Assembly (NCBI GenBank): GCA_002440235.1
Contig: DJRZ01000060.1
Span: 1 to 22,379 of the forward strand
Direction: 5' to 3'
DNA length: 22,379 nucleotides
DNA from: Alphaproteobacteria bacterium UBA6347
GTDB taxonomy: Bacteria; Pseudomonadota; Alphaproteobacteria; CAAGCB01; CAG-977
Numbering within the stretch: the first letter of the stretch is position 1; every line of letters starts with the position of its first letter. Shown piece by piece: positions 12,703 through 20,897 of the stretch. The notes under the pieces are model-generated. The model did no database searches. It saw nothing but the letters and a program-made list of their open reading frames with translations, and was not told the origin of the DNA. The translations under genes and the position numbers were made by a program.

Positions 12703-13865
12703 TCTTCGGTGTCCTCTTCGCGCCAGTTCAGGTTCAAATCGCACACGCCGGTCGTTTCCGCCCCCAGACAGGCGTTCGTGTAGCGGCTGATTTTGATCAC
12801 GTCGCGGTTTTTCAGCGCTTTGTTCAGCAGGCGTTTGCGTTCCAACGTCGTGTAAAAGGTGATGCCGCAGGCTTCGAACGTCTGATCGCCGATGCCGGCT
12901 TTTTCGACATAGCCGTCGTGGACGTCGAAACTGCGGTAGAAATCGGGATCGAAAATTTTGACGGCGTAGGTCGCGATGTCGGGCGTGTTGCGCGCCGATT
13001 CGAAAAACGGCTTGCTTTTCAGGCAGTCTTCGGCGATGTTCTGGTCGCGCACGGTCTTTTTGCCGGCGGACGGACCGGACTGTCCGGTCAGATCGTTCCA
13101 ATCCGCCAGCGTTTCCTTTAAATCCGCGGAAACCAAGATGTCGCGCGCCCGCCGTCTGTCGCGCGGGACGCCGTGTCCGTAAAACGACATCAGCGCGCGT
13201 ATCAGCGGCGTTTCGCACAGTTTCAGCCAGTATTTCGTGTCTTTCAGACTGCGGCGCATGCCGATGCCGAAATACGACATTTCGACCAAAGCGCAACGGG
13301 CGGCTTTGCTGGGATTTTTGCGGGCGTGGGCGGCTTTGCGCATCCAGCGCAGGGATTTTTCGTAATCGGCGTGGACGCTTTTGCCGTCCAGATACATTTT
13401 CGCCAGTCCGTACTGCCCGTCGGCGTCGCCGCCGACCGCCGCCTTTTTATAATAGGCGAACGCCTTGTCGTAGTCGCCGGCGCGGTAGTAAATGCGGGCA
13501 AGCTCTTTGTGACAGAAAAAGTTTTTTTCTTTCGCGGCGCATTTTTCATACCAGCCGATCGCGGTTTGCGCGTTTCGGGCGATGCCGTAGCGTCCCGAAT
13601 AGTACCCGAACCCCAGCAGAGAACACGCGCGCAGAAATTCTTCGTCGTCGCACAGGCGCGTCAGTTCGATCATCGCGGTTTTCGGTCTTTGCCCGTACAG
13701 CATTTTTTCCGCCGCGGCGAAATCGGCTTTGTTCTTTTCGTCGGCGGGCGAGGGGGCGGCTGCGGCGGCGGGTTTCCCGACCCGACGCGCCTTTTTTTTC
13801 GGGGCGGCGAAAGCGGGCGCGGACGCCAGAACCGTCATCATCAATACCGCGATAAGCTTTTTCAT
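12699..13865 (-). CDS. Exported Sel1/TPR-like repeat protein
   Basis: This is probably a periplasmic or secreted scaffold for protein contacts. The 388-residue product has a signal peptide MKKLIAVLMMTVLASAPAFA (cleavage after AFA), then a Lys/Ala/Pro linker (21-45). Sel1-like helical pairs run from about 77 to 248, for example LLGFGYYSGRYGIARNAQTA, LARIYYRAGDYDKAFAYYKKAA and GLAKMYLDGKSVHADYEKSL. The C-terminal 140 residues hold scattered cysteines (281, 333, 366, 375) and no recognised domain. AAGGAC precedes the ATG at 13865 by 6 bases. It overlaps the downstream CxxC-rich gene by 4 bases, so both exported proteins are made together. Its promoter overlaps that of rmuC, and a palindrome covers the likely transcription start. 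Sel1 proteins often act in secretion or host contact, but no specific role can be read here. Confidence 0.85.
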   Translation of the reverse strand: MKKLIAVLMMTVLASAPAFAAPKKKARRVGKPAAAAAPSPADEKNKADFAAAEKMLYGQRPKTAMIELTRLCDDEEFLRACSLLGFGYYSGRYGIARNAQTAIGWYEKCAAKEKNFFCHKELARIYYRAGDYDKAFAYYKKAAVGGDADGQYGLAKMYLDGKSVHADYEKSLRWMRKAAHARKNPSKAARCALVEMSYFGIGMRRSLKDTKYWLKLCETPLIRALMSFYGHGVPRDRRRARDILVSADLKETLADWNDLTGQSGPSAGKKTVRDQNIAEDCLKSKPFFESARNTPDIATYAVKIFDPDFYRSFDVHDGYVEKAGIGDQTFEACGITFYTTLERKRLLNKALKNRDVIKISRYTNACLGAETTGVCDLNLNWREEDTEE

Positions 13866-13877
13866 GGGGTGTCCTTT

Positions 13878-13889
13878 TCACACGTGTGA
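13878..13889. promoter_or_regulatory. 12-bp palindrome at the Sel1 operon transcription start
   Basis: TCACACGTGTGA is a perfect 12-bp palindrome ending 6 bases downstream of the minus-strand -10 (13896-13901), so it covers the expected start of the Sel1/CxxC operon transcript. It is placed as a repressor operator would be. The protein that would bind it is unknown. Confidence 0.5.
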
Positions 13890-13895
13890 GCCGAC

Positions 13896-13924
13896 AGTAT
13901 ATAATGAGCGCCGCCGATTGACAA
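13896..13924 (-). promoter_or_regulatory. Promoter of the Sel1/CxxC operon
   Basis: On the minus strand TTGTCA (13919-13924) and TATACT (13896-13901) are 17 bp apart. The -35 overlaps the plus-strand -35 of rmuC by five bases. Confidence 0.62.
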
Positions 13925-13946
13925 AACAGAAAAAAAGATTTTTAAT
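13918..13946 (+). promoter_or_regulatory. Promoter of rmuC
   Basis: A consensus TTGACA (13918-13923) lies 17 bp before TTTAAT (13941-13946). A short hairpin ATCCGC/GCGGAT (13950-13968) follows in the leader, just ahead of the GGAGGG ribosome-binding site. Confidence 0.68.
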
Positions 13947-13983
13947 CAAATCCGCTTTTTTTGCGGATAAAACGGAGGGAAAA

Positions 13984-15297
13984 ATGCTGTATTTCATCGC
14001 TTTTTTACTGGTGGCGGCTTCGGGCGCGTGCGTCGCGCTGTACCGGAAAAACGCCGAATTGACGGCGGAGCGCGAGGATATGGCGAAAAAAGCGGGGCAA
14101 ACCGAGTTCATGCGGTCCCGATTGGACGAATTGAAGGGCGAAAACGACCGTCTGGGTGCCGAAAACAAAAATCTGACGGCGGCAAAGGCGGCTTTGGAGG
14201 CGCGAATGGCGGACAGGGAAGCGCACCTGAACGATAAAATCGAAGAATTGAAAAACGCCCGCGACAGCCTGTCCCTGCAATTCAAGTCCGTGTCCGCCGA
14301 TCTGTTAAAGGAGCAGTCCGTCGATTTCAAGAAAAACCAGCAGGAATCGCTGGGGCAGATGCTGAACCCGCTGAAAGACCAGCTGGACGCGTTTAAAAAA
14401 CGTATGGAGGAGATCAATCAGATCAACGCGGGCGACAAAGGCAAAATGGATCAACAGTTGCGTCAGCTGCTGGAAATGAATCAAACGCTGTCCGCCGACG
14501 CGCAAAATCTGACAAACGCGCTGAAAGGCAACACGAAACATCAGGGCAACTGGGGCGAAATGCAGCTGGAACGCATGTTTGAAATTTCCGGAATGGAAAA
14601 GGGCGTCGACTATTGCGCGCAGGAAAACCGCAAGGACGACGACGGCAACAACAAACGTCCCGACTATATCGTCAACCTGCCGGACAACCGCCGCCTGATC
14701 GTCGATTGCAAGGTGTCGCTGAACGCCTACATGCGTTACGCCCGCGCCGACAATCCCGACGATCGGAAAAAATATCTGGCGGAACACGTCAGGGCGATCC
14801 GCGACCACGTCAAAGAACTGGCGTCCAAGGATTACCAATCTTTGATTAAAGAGCAGGGACTGGATTACGTCTTTATGTTCGTTCCCGTCGAACAGGCGTA
14901 CATCGAGGCGATCAGCGCCGATCCCGATATTTACGCCGACGCTTACAAAAGCCGCATCGCGGTGACGACGGCGTCGTCCCTGCTGCCGGTTCTGCGCACC
15001 GTTCAAAACCTGTGGCAGATTGAACGGCAGAACAAAAACGTTTTGGAAATCGCGAAAATCGGCGGACAGCTGTACGACAAGCTGGACGGTTTCGTTCGCG
15101 ATATGGAGGGCGTCGACAAAGCGCTGAAAAACGCGAGATCGAACTATGACGACGCGATGAAAAAGCTGGCGACCGGCAGGGGAAACGCGATCGGTCTGGC
15201 GGAAAAAATGAAAACGCTGGGGGCGAAAGCGTCGAAAAGCCTGCCCGCCGAACTGGTCGACAGGGCGGAAATGATCGAATACGGCGGCGAAGGTTAG
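13984..15297 (+). CDS. rmuC: DNA recombination protein RmuC
   Basis: This is a membrane-anchored nuclease-fold protein that limits DNA inversions and rearrangements at inverted repeats. From the ATG at 13984 (GGAGGG before it) the product has 437 residues. It has an N-terminal membrane anchor (about 2-19), a long coiled coil (about 20-130) and the RmuC domain, with its typical GNWGEMQLERMFE segment (about 180-192) and KRPDYIVNLPDNRRLIVDCKVS. That last segment carries the D and DxK residues of the restriction-endonuclease-like core. FVPVEQAYIEAI and an LQ-poor helical C-terminus follow. The frame is open further upstream but crosses the promoter. The stop overlaps the convergent queH stop by 4 bases. 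Confidence 0.94.
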   Translation: MLYFIAFLLVAASGACVALYRKNAELTAEREDMAKKAGQTEFMRSRLDELKGENDRLGAENKNLTAAKAALEARMADREAHLNDKIEELKNARDSLSLQFKSVSADLLKEQSVDFKKNQQESLGQMLNPLKDQLDAFKKRMEEINQINAGDKGKMDQQLRQLLEMNQTLSADAQNLTNALKGNTKHQGNWGEMQLERMFEISGMEKGVDYCAQENRKDDDGNNKRPDYIVNLPDNRRLIVDCKVSLNAYMRYARADNPDDRKKYLAEHVRAIRDHVKELASKDYQSLIKEQGLDYVFMFVPVEQAYIEAISADPDIYADAYKSRIAVTTASSLLPVLRTVQNLWQIERQNKNVLEIAKIGGQLYDKLDGFVRDMEGVDKALKNARSNYDDAMKKLATGRGNAIGLAEKMKTLGAKASKSLPAELVDRAEMIEYGGEG

Positions 15298-15836
15298 TCT
15301 TTTTTTCGCGCGGAAAACGGACAGCCGCAATAGTTTTGCGCGTACAGTCCCGCTTCTTTGACCAGTTTTTGGCGCGTCTGTTCCAATCCGCCCTTGCGCC
15401 AGTTCGTGAAATCGTAGGCGACGCCCGTTTCTTCGGACGCCTTTCGCGCGGCGGCGTCGACTTGCGCCAGATTTTTATGGCGCGAAACGCCCAAAACGGA
15501 CGCGACGGCGTCAAACCCGTTTTTCCGCGCGTATTCCATCGCGCGTTTCAGGCGGAAATGAAAACAGACGGAACAGCGGCGTCCGCGCTCCGGCTCGTTT
15601 TCCAATCCCTTGACCGCCGACAGCCAGTTTTCCGGATCGTATTCCAAGGAAACGAACGGCACGTTCCGTTCGCGGCAGAATTTTTCGTTTTCGGCGCGCC
15701 GTTTTTCGTATTCGGCGGCGGGGGCGATGTTCGGATTGTAAAACAAAACGGTGAAATCTGCGCCGTCGTTCGCCAGCTTTTCGATCGCGGCGCAGGAACA
15801 CGGCGCGCAACAGGACAGCAAAAGCGTTTTGGTCAT
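15294..15836 (-). CDS. queH: Epoxyqueuosine reductase QueH (DUF208)
   Basis: This cytoplasmic enzyme performs the last step of queuosine synthesis in tRNA, reducing epoxyqueuosine to queuosine; it is the non-orthologous replacement of QueG. The 180-residue protein has the family hallmarks: LLSCCAPCSCAAIE (C9-C10 and C13), YNPNIAPAAEYEKR, the ERGRRCSVCFHFRL block (C88 and C91) and a C-terminal NYCGCPFS (C170 and C172). These Cys pairs hold the iron-sulfur cluster and metal site. The ATG at 15836 gives the family's normal N-terminus; the longer frame from a TTG at 15887 overlaps the terminator of the gene before it. It is monocistronic by that terminator and convergent with rmuC. Confidence 0.93.
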   Translation of the reverse strand: MTKTLLLSCCAPCSCAAIEKLANDGADFTVLFYNPNIAPAAEYEKRRAENEKFCRERNVPFVSLEYDPENWLSAVKGLENEPERGRRCSVCFHFRLKRAMEYARKNGFDAVASVLGVSRHKNLAQVDAAARKASEETGVAYDFTNWRKGGLEQTRQKLVKEAGLYAQNYCGCPFSARKKD

Positions 15837-15854
15837 CGGGGATTCTTTCAGATT

Positions 15855-15884
15855 AAAAACGGCTGAGAAAAATCCCAGCCGTTT
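15855..15884 (-). terminator. Terminator after the hexacysteine protein gene
   Basis: On the minus strand a 9-bp perfect stem AAACGGCTG/CAGCCGTTT closes a 10-nt loop, with the T run continuing for two more bases. It lies 20 bases after the stop of the 15904-16206 gene and 19 bases before the queH start. Confidence 0.78.
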
Positions 15885-15903
15885 CAAACCGGATTAAGCG
15901 AAA

Positions 15904-16206
15904 TTACTTTTTCGCCGCCGTTTTCTTGGCGGGGGCTTTTTTAGCGGCGGGTTTCTTTTCCGCGGCTTCCGCTTTCACAGCCTTTTTCGCAGGGCTTTTT
16001 TTAGCGACGGTTTTCTTTTCCTCCGCGACGGGTTCGGCGGCTTTCTCTTCGCAACAGCAGCAACAGCATTCTTCTTCGACACATTCGCCCTTGCCGTTTT
16101 CCTGCGCTTCGGCTTCCAGCCAGCAGTCGATTTCGACGCCTTCGGGGCAGCCGTTGTTCAACCAAACATAATACGCCGCTTCGCGGACTTCATCTTCTTT
16201 TGCCAT
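15904..16206 (-). CDS. DUF2934-like protein with a hexacysteine run and an H1-like tail
   Basis: This is a small protein of 100 residues with three parts. Residues 1-35 (EVREAAYYVWLNNGCPEGVEIDCWLEAE) match the short helical DUF2934 type, a mostly alphaproteobacterial motif of unknown role. Residues 41-53 are an acidic, Cys-rich stretch ECVEEECCCCCCEE with six consecutive cysteines (47-52), C42 nearby, and C20 and C28 earlier. Residues 64-100 are Lys/Ala/Pro repeats (AKKSPAKKA, AAKKAPAKK) as in histone H1-like proteins. The ATG at 16206 is preferred to a GTG at 16212, because GGAG lies 7 bases before the ATG and too close to the GTG. The polycysteine run suggests metal binding and the tail nucleic-acid binding; both are inference. 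The 112 bases upstream are very A/T-rich and hold only weak promoter candidates. Confidence 0.78.
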   Translation of the reverse strand: MAKEDEVREAAYYVWLNNGCPEGVEIDCWLEAEAQENGKGECVEEECCCCCCEEKAAEPVAEEKKTVAKKSPAKKAVKAEAAEKKPAAKKAPAKKTAAKK

Positions 16207-16318
16207 TTGCACTCTCCCAAAACAATGTGTTTTTTTTCAGCCTGATTATTTTTCACGCTTTTTAATTTTTAACCGATTTTTTTTCAAAACTCAACGGAAA
16301 TCCAACAAAAACGGGCTT

Positions 16319-16963
16319 TTACGGGCAAGACGGCTCTTTCCACGGCGTCAAAACGGTGAAATCGTCGGCGGTTCTGCGCAAATCGGGCAGCAGTTCCGAC
16401 AGAATCGCCGCGCGTTCCCGCGTCCGTTCCGGCGAAAAGAAGCGTTCCCGCGACGCCAGACGCGGCAAAACCAGATCGGGCGCGGCGTCGATATAGCGAA
16501 TGTCGACCGTGTAGCCCGCCCGGCGGATCTTTTGATATAGCTCTACATGGCGCGGGTTCGCGTTCGAATGTTCGAACAAAATCGGCAGTTTGTGCCGGAC
16601 GGCTTGCTTCAACAGCTGATAGCCGGCGAAGCGCGCGGGAATTTCCCAGCGTTCGAACGATTTTCGACGGTCTTTCAGATGTTCCGCCAGATAGACGGGC
16701 AATTCCTCCATCAGCGCGTCGAACGAAATGTAAAGCAGTTCGGGGTGCGCGGCTTTGATCGCTTTGCAAACGGCGGATTTCCCCGACGCGGGCAGTCCGC
16801 ACACGTTGATCAGACGCGGACGGTCGACGGGATTTACGCCCGCCAGCGCGCGCTTTACGGCGGCGCGGATTTCCGATTTGACCGCCTTTAAATCGGCGTC
16901 GGGCGGAAAAATCCGGCTGAGCGTCGTGTGGGGAAAAAGAATTTCGTCAATGATTTTCTGCAT
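16319..16963 (-). CDS. Zeta-toxin-like P-loop kinase
   Basis: This is a nucleotide-binding protein that probably phosphorylates a small molecule. The 214-residue product has a Walker A motif GLPASGKS (56-63) after a hydrophobic strand (RLINVC). A strand LPILFEHSNAN (126-136) carries a Glu (131) at the place where zeta toxins and related kinases hold a catalytic acid, followed by GYTVDIRYIDAAPDLVLPRL as in the zeta-toxin fold. Zeta toxins phosphorylate UDP-GlcNAc, but many chromosomal relatives are not toxins. No antitoxin-like small gene lies beside it, which argues against an active toxin-antitoxin pair. AAAGG precedes the ATG at 16963. It is divergent from glgE. Confidence 0.65.
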   Translation of the reverse strand: MQKIIDEILFPHTTLSRIFPPDADLKAVKSEIRAAVKRALAGVNPVDRPRLINVCGLPASGKSAVCKAIKAAHPELLYISFDALMEELPVYLAEHLKDRRKSFERWEIPARFAGYQLLKQAVRHKLPILFEHSNANPRHVELYQKIRRAGYTVDIRYIDAAPDLVLPRLASRERFFSPERTRERAAILSELLPDLRRTADDFTVLTPWKEPSCP

Positions 16964-17053
16964 GGTCGCGCGCCTTTCGTCTGACGGGAAATGCTAGCAC
17001 GGCGGAACGCGAAATCAATCAAAAAACGATTGCGCCGAAAGTGTTTAAAACGC

Positions 17054-17082
17054 TGGAAATGAAAAAACGGTTTGTATATACT
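17054..17082 (+). promoter_or_regulatory. Probable promoter of the glgE-mak-glgB operon
   Basis: TGGAAA (17054-17059) and TATACT (17077-17082) are 17 bp apart, with the -35 a weak match and the -10 a good one. The start would be near 17089, about 28 bases before the glgE ATG. Confidence 0.42.
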
Positions 17083-17116
17083 GAATAAAATTTTTTTCTA
17101 TAAGGAGAACCGTTCC

Positions 17117-19231
17117 ATGGGACGCGAAAGAAAAATCAAACCGAAAAAGACGCCTGTCGTCACGGGCAGCGACGTCGCGGACGTCAGCAAGCGCGGCTGG
17201 GTCATCAAGGAAAAAACAAACCGTCTGATGGACCGTTCCGCCAGTTCGCCGATCACGATCGAACACGTCGCCCCCGAAATCAGCGCCGGACGCTACGCCG
17301 TCAAACGCGAAGTCGGCGACACGATGGAGGTGCAAGCCGCCATTTTCAAAGACGGTCACGATCTGCTCAAAGCCGTCGTGATGTGCCGTCACGCGAATTC
17401 GGACGAATGGTGGGAAGCTCCGATGACCGAAATCAACCATGGTTTGGCGCTGTGGAGCGGATCTTTGTGGTTCGGCGACAACACCCGCTACGTCTACACG
17501 ATCGAAGCGTGGGTCGACGAATTCGGCACGTGGCGCGACGGCACGATGAAAAAACGCGAAGCGGGGCAGGGCGTCGCCCTTGAACTGGTCGAAGGCGCAA
17601 ACATCGTCCGCAAAACGCTGGAACGTTTGGCGGCGTCGTCCGACGTGCGCGATCCGGACGCCCGCGAACAGGACATGGCTTTTCTGGCGGACGTTCTGAC
17701 GCGTTTCGACGCAAGTCAAGACGAATACGAATGCGCAAACCTGCTGATGAGCGACGAGGTTCTGGACGCCATGGAACGCTGGCCCGACCGCGACAGGGCG
17801 ACGCGCTACGACCGCGAACTGGAAGTCTACGTCGACCGCGAACGCGCGCGTTTCGGCGCGTGGTACGAAATGGACGTCCGGTCGCAGGGAACGCGGGAGG
17901 GCGTGCACGGCACGTTCAAGGACGGCGAAGCGCGTCTGCCCGAAATCAGGGACATGGGATTCGACGTTGTTTATCTGATGCCGATCCATCCGATCGGTCA
18001 CACCCACCGCAAAGGCAAAAACAATTCGCTGGTGTGCGAACCGGGCGACGTCGGGTCGCCTTACGCCATCGGGTCGGAAGACGGCGGACACAAGGCGATT
18101 CACCCGCAGCTGGGCACGATGGACGATTTCCGTTCTTTCGTCCGCCGCGCGCGCGAACTGGACATGGAAGTCGCCCTCGACTTCGCCATTCAATGCTCGC
18201 CCGACCACCCGTGGATCAAGGAACACCCCGAATGGTTCGTGTTCCGTCCGGACGGCACGATCAAATACGCCGAAAACCCGCCGAAAAAGTATCAGGACAT
18301 CGTCAACGTCGATTTTTACGCCGAACAGGGCGATTCCCTGTGGCTGGAACTGCGCGACACGTTCCTGTTCTGGGCGAAAGAGGGAATCCGCATTTTCCGC
18401 ATCGACAACCCGCACACGAAATCCATTCCGTTCTGGGAATGGGTGATCCGCGAAGTTCAGAGCGTCTATCCCGACACGCTGTTTCTGGCGGAGGCGTTCA
18501 CGCGCCCGCCGATGATGCAGATGCTGGCTAAAATCGGCTTTTCGCAGTCCTATTCCTATTTCACGTGGCGCGAAACCCGCAAAGAGCTGGAAGAATACTT
18601 CACCGAATTGACGCAGACGGAATTGAAGGAATACTTCCGTCCCAACCTGTTTCCGACGACGCCCGACATCATGCCGTTCTATCTGCACGACGCGCCGCGG
18701 TCGGCGTTCATTATCCGCTTTATTCTGGCGGCGACGCTGTCCCCGTCCTACGGCATGTTGAACGGGTACGAACTGTGCGAAAACGACGGCATTTACGGCA
18801 AAGAGGAATTCAACAATTCCGAAAAGTACGAAATCCGCGTCCGCGACTGGAACGCCGATGGCAACATCAAGGATCTGATTTCCCAAATCAACTGGATCCG
18901 CGGCGAAAACTACGCTTTGCAGCTGTATGAAAACCTGCGGTTCTACGGTTCCGAAAACGAAAACATCATGTTCTACGGCAAAATGACCGAAGACCGCGGC
19001 AATATGATTTTCGTGGCGGTCAGCCTCGACCCGTGGCACGGGCAGGCGGGGCGCGTCTGGTTCCCGACCGACGAAATGGGCGTCGCCCCCGGCGGTCGTT
19101 TTTGGGTCGAGGAATTGATGAGCGGCCGTCAATTCGAGGTGCGCGGCAGCGAATTGTGGGTCAATCTGTATCCCGCGGGCAACCAAGCCGAAATCTACCG
19201 CGTCACCCCGATTGACAAATCGTGGGGATAG
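17117..19231 (+). CDS. glgE: Alpha-1,4-glucan:maltose-1-phosphate maltosyltransferase GlgE (GH13_3)
   Basis: It transfers maltose from alpha-maltose-1-phosphate to the end of an alpha-1,4-glucan, lengthening it by two glucose units. The ATG at 17117 has AAGGAG 9 bases upstream; the frame is open earlier but lacks a start signal. The 704-residue length matches the family. An N-terminal beta domain (about 45-190) precedes the GH13 barrel. The catalytic nucleophile is D430 in FRIDNPHTK, the acid/base E459 in FLAEAFTRP, and the probable third carboxylate D517 in TTPDIMPF. The 29-residue distance between D430 and E459 equals that in the Streptomyces enzyme (from memory). The MPIHPIGHTHRKGKNNSL segment forms the donor loop. 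It is the first gene of a run with mak and glgB on the same strand. Confidence 0.96.
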   Translation: MGRERKIKPKKTPVVTGSDVADVSKRGWVIKEKTNRLMDRSASSPITIEHVAPEISAGRYAVKREVGDTMEVQAAIFKDGHDLLKAVVMCRHANSDEWWEAPMTEINHGLALWSGSLWFGDNTRYVYTIEAWVDEFGTWRDGTMKKREAGQGVALELVEGANIVRKTLERLAASSDVRDPDAREQDMAFLADVLTRFDASQDEYECANLLMSDEVLDAMERWPDRDRATRYDRELEVYVDRERARFGAWYEMDVRSQGTREGVHGTFKDGEARLPEIRDMGFDVVYLMPIHPIGHTHRKGKNNSLVCEPGDVGSPYAIGSEDGGHKAIHPQLGTMDDFRSFVRRARELDMEVALDFAIQCSPDHPWIKEHPEWFVFRPDGTIKYAENPPKKYQDIVNVDFYAEQGDSLWLELRDTFLFWAKEGIRIFRIDNPHTKSIPFWEWVIREVQSVYPDTLFLAEAFTRPPMMQMLAKIGFSQSYSYFTWRETRKELEEYFTELTQTELKEYFRPNLFPTTPDIMPFYLHDAPRSAFIIRFILAATLSPSYGMLNGYELCENDGIYGKEEFNNSEKYEIRVRDWNADGNIKDLISQINWIRGENYALQLYENLRFYGSENENIMFYGKMTEDRGNMIFVAVSLDPWHGQAGRVWFPTDEMGVAPGGRFWVEELMSGRQFEVRGSELWVNLYPAGNQAEIYRVTPIDKSWG

Positions 19232-19243
19232 GATAATTATCAG

Positions 19244-19277
19244 CGCGAGGGGACGTCCCGACGGACGCCGCCCCGCG
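19244..19277 (+). repeat. Intercistronic hairpin between glgE and mak
   Basis: In the 92-bp gap an imperfect G/C-rich hairpin can form: CGTCC/GGACG with loop CGAC inside, then GGGG/CCCC, then CGC/GCG with small bulges. No T run follows, so it is not a classical terminator. It may stabilise the upstream mRNA or tune expression of mak; this is inference. Confidence 0.45.
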
Positions 19278-19323
19278 TTCGTTTCACGTTGTTTCAACAT
19301 TAACAAAATCGAGTTGTTCCGTT

Positions 19324-20895
19324 ATGCTTACCGCTTTAAAAGACCAAGAGTTTTTATCCGTTGAAAAAGAAAATCTGAAAGAGCTTTTAAAGGATCCCGT
19401 GTTTCAGGATTCCCTATGCCGGAAATTGGAAAGCTTTATGCCGTCGAAACGCTGGTACAGCGCGAAGGATGACACGATTTCGACCGTTTGTTTTCAAGCC
19501 GTCCTGCCTGTTGACGACATCGTTCTGGCGGTCGTTCTGGTCGCGCTGAAAGGCGGGGACAAGCCGATGTTCCAGATTCCGATGCGCATGGCGTTTGACG
19601 ACGCCGCCGAAAAAATCGCGGAAAGCGCCGTGATCGCGGGCGTCGAACTGCCGGACGGACGGCAGGGCGTCATTTACGACGCGGCAGGGGACGACGATTT
19701 CTGCGCAAAACTGTTGCCGCTGCTGGAACGGGACGCGTCCGCCGCGGTTGACGCGAACGCGGTTCTGCGCGGGACGTCCACGGTTGCCGGCAAGGATTTG
19801 ATCCGCGAGGTCGAAGGACAGCCGCAAAAAATGCTGGGGGTCGAACAAAGCAACACGTCTTTGATCGTCGGCGGAAAAATCATGCTGAAGCTGTACCGCC
19901 GCACGGCGTTCGGACCGCACCCCGAAATCGCGACGACCGCCTTTTTGACCGAAGAGGCGAAATTCAAAAACACGCCCGCCTATCTGGGCATGCTGGAATT
20001 GAAATACGCCGACGACCGGTCGATGGCTTTGGGAATTTTGCAGTCTTTCGTCCCGAACACGGGCGACGGTTGGTCCTATACGATGGACTATTTGAAATCG
20101 TATTTCGCGGACGCTTTGACAAACGGGAACGCGGGCGGTCACGAAACCTATTTGAAAGAGGCGAACCTGCTGGGACGGAGAACCGCCGAAATGCACAAGG
20201 CGTTTTTCAAAGGAACGGACGATGTGTTCCGCCCGTCCCACGTCAAAGCCGAGGATTTGCAGAACTGGCGCGATCAGGCGATCGCTCAGGCTGACAAAAC
20301 GTTGGCGGTCTGCGCCGCGAATGTCGAAAATCTGACGGGCGAACTGAAAGACCGCGTGCAAAAACTGATCGACAGCCGCGAAAAAATCGTCGCGCGTGTC
20401 AACGAACTGCTGCCCGTCGTCGCGGACGGCTACAAAACCCGTTTCCACGGCGACTATCATCTGGGACAGGTGGTGATCGACGATACGGGCGATTTTTACA
20501 TTTTGGATTTCGAAGGCGAACCGTTGCGCCCGATCGCGGAACGTCAGGTCAAACAGTCCGTTTTGAAAGACGTCGCGGGCATGGTGCGGTCGTTCGACTA
20601 CGCGGCGTTTGGCGCGGTTTTGATGTACGTTCTGCCCGAAAACAGGGACAAGGCGATGAAAATCGCCGCCGAATGGAAAGCGCAAGCCGTGCGCGCGTTT
20701 TCGGACGGGTATTTCGACAATATGGCGGATTGCGAATCCTTGCCCGCGGACAGGGACGCGACGCTGAAACTGCTGGATCTGTTCACGTTGGAAAAAGCCC
20801 TGTACGAAGTGATTTACGAAGTCGCCAACCGTCCCGATTGGCTGGCGATTCCCATGAACGGCGTCGCCCGTTTGATCAACCTTGATGGAGAATGA
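19324..20895 (+). CDS. mak: Maltokinase (Pep2-like), stand-alone form
   Basis: It phosphorylates maltose with ATP to maltose-1-phosphate, the donor for GlgE. The 523-residue protein has an eukaryotic-protein-kinase-like (aminoglycoside phosphotransferase) fold. An N-terminal cap domain (about 15-160) contains [10 protein letters not shown]. The nucleotide-binding part has [22 protein letters not shown] (172-193), the catalytic loop is FHGDYHLGQ (374-382, with D377 as catalytic base), and the metal site is LDFEGEP (394-400). In many bacteria this domain is fused to trehalose synthase TreS; here it is separate, and no treS lies between glgE and mak. The start ATG at 19324 gives the expected N-terminus but has no clear ribosome-binding site. 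The stop lies 2 bases before the glgB start. Confidence 0.93.
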   Translation: MLTALKDQEFLSVEKENLKELLKDPVFQDSLCRKLESFMPSKRWYSAKDDTISTVCFQAVLPVDDIVLAVVLVALKGGDKPMFQIPMRMAFDDAAEKIAESAVIAGVELPDGRQGVIYDAAGDDDFCAKLLPLLERDASAAVDANAVLRGTSTVAGKDLIREVEGQPQKMLGVEQSNTSLIVGGKIMLKLYRRTAFGPHPEIATTAFLTEEAKFKNTPAYLGMLELKYADDRSMALGILQSFVPNTGDGWSYTMDYLKSYFADALTNGNAGGHETYLKEANLLGRRTAEMHKAFFKGTDDVFRPSHVKAEDLQNWRDQAIAQADKTLAVCAANVENLTGELKDRVQKLIDSREKIVARVNELLPVVADGYKTRFHGDYHLGQVVIDDTGDFYILDFEGEPLRPIAERQVKQSVLKDVAGMVRSFDYAAFGAVLMYVLPENRDKAMKIAAEWKAQAVRAFSDGYFDNMADCESLPADRDATLKLLDLFTLEKALYEVIYEVANRPDWLAIPMNGVARLINLDGE

Positions 20896-20897
20896 AT

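Noticed and set aside
15904..16206. The repeated AAKK/PAKK codons as a DNA repeat or CRISPR-like array
   Set aside because: The periodicity is protein-level low complexity inside a frame with a good start; no regular spacers exist.
16319..16963. A complete zeta-epsilon toxin-antitoxin module
   Set aside because: No small antitoxin-like gene lies on either side; only the kinase is present.
17045..19306. 753-codon open frame on the minus strand across all of glgE
   Set aside because: It is the antisense shadow of a gene rich in GAC/GAA/CGC codons; the translation is Arg/Phe/Val/Gln-rich with no domain, and glgE has intact catalytic motifs.
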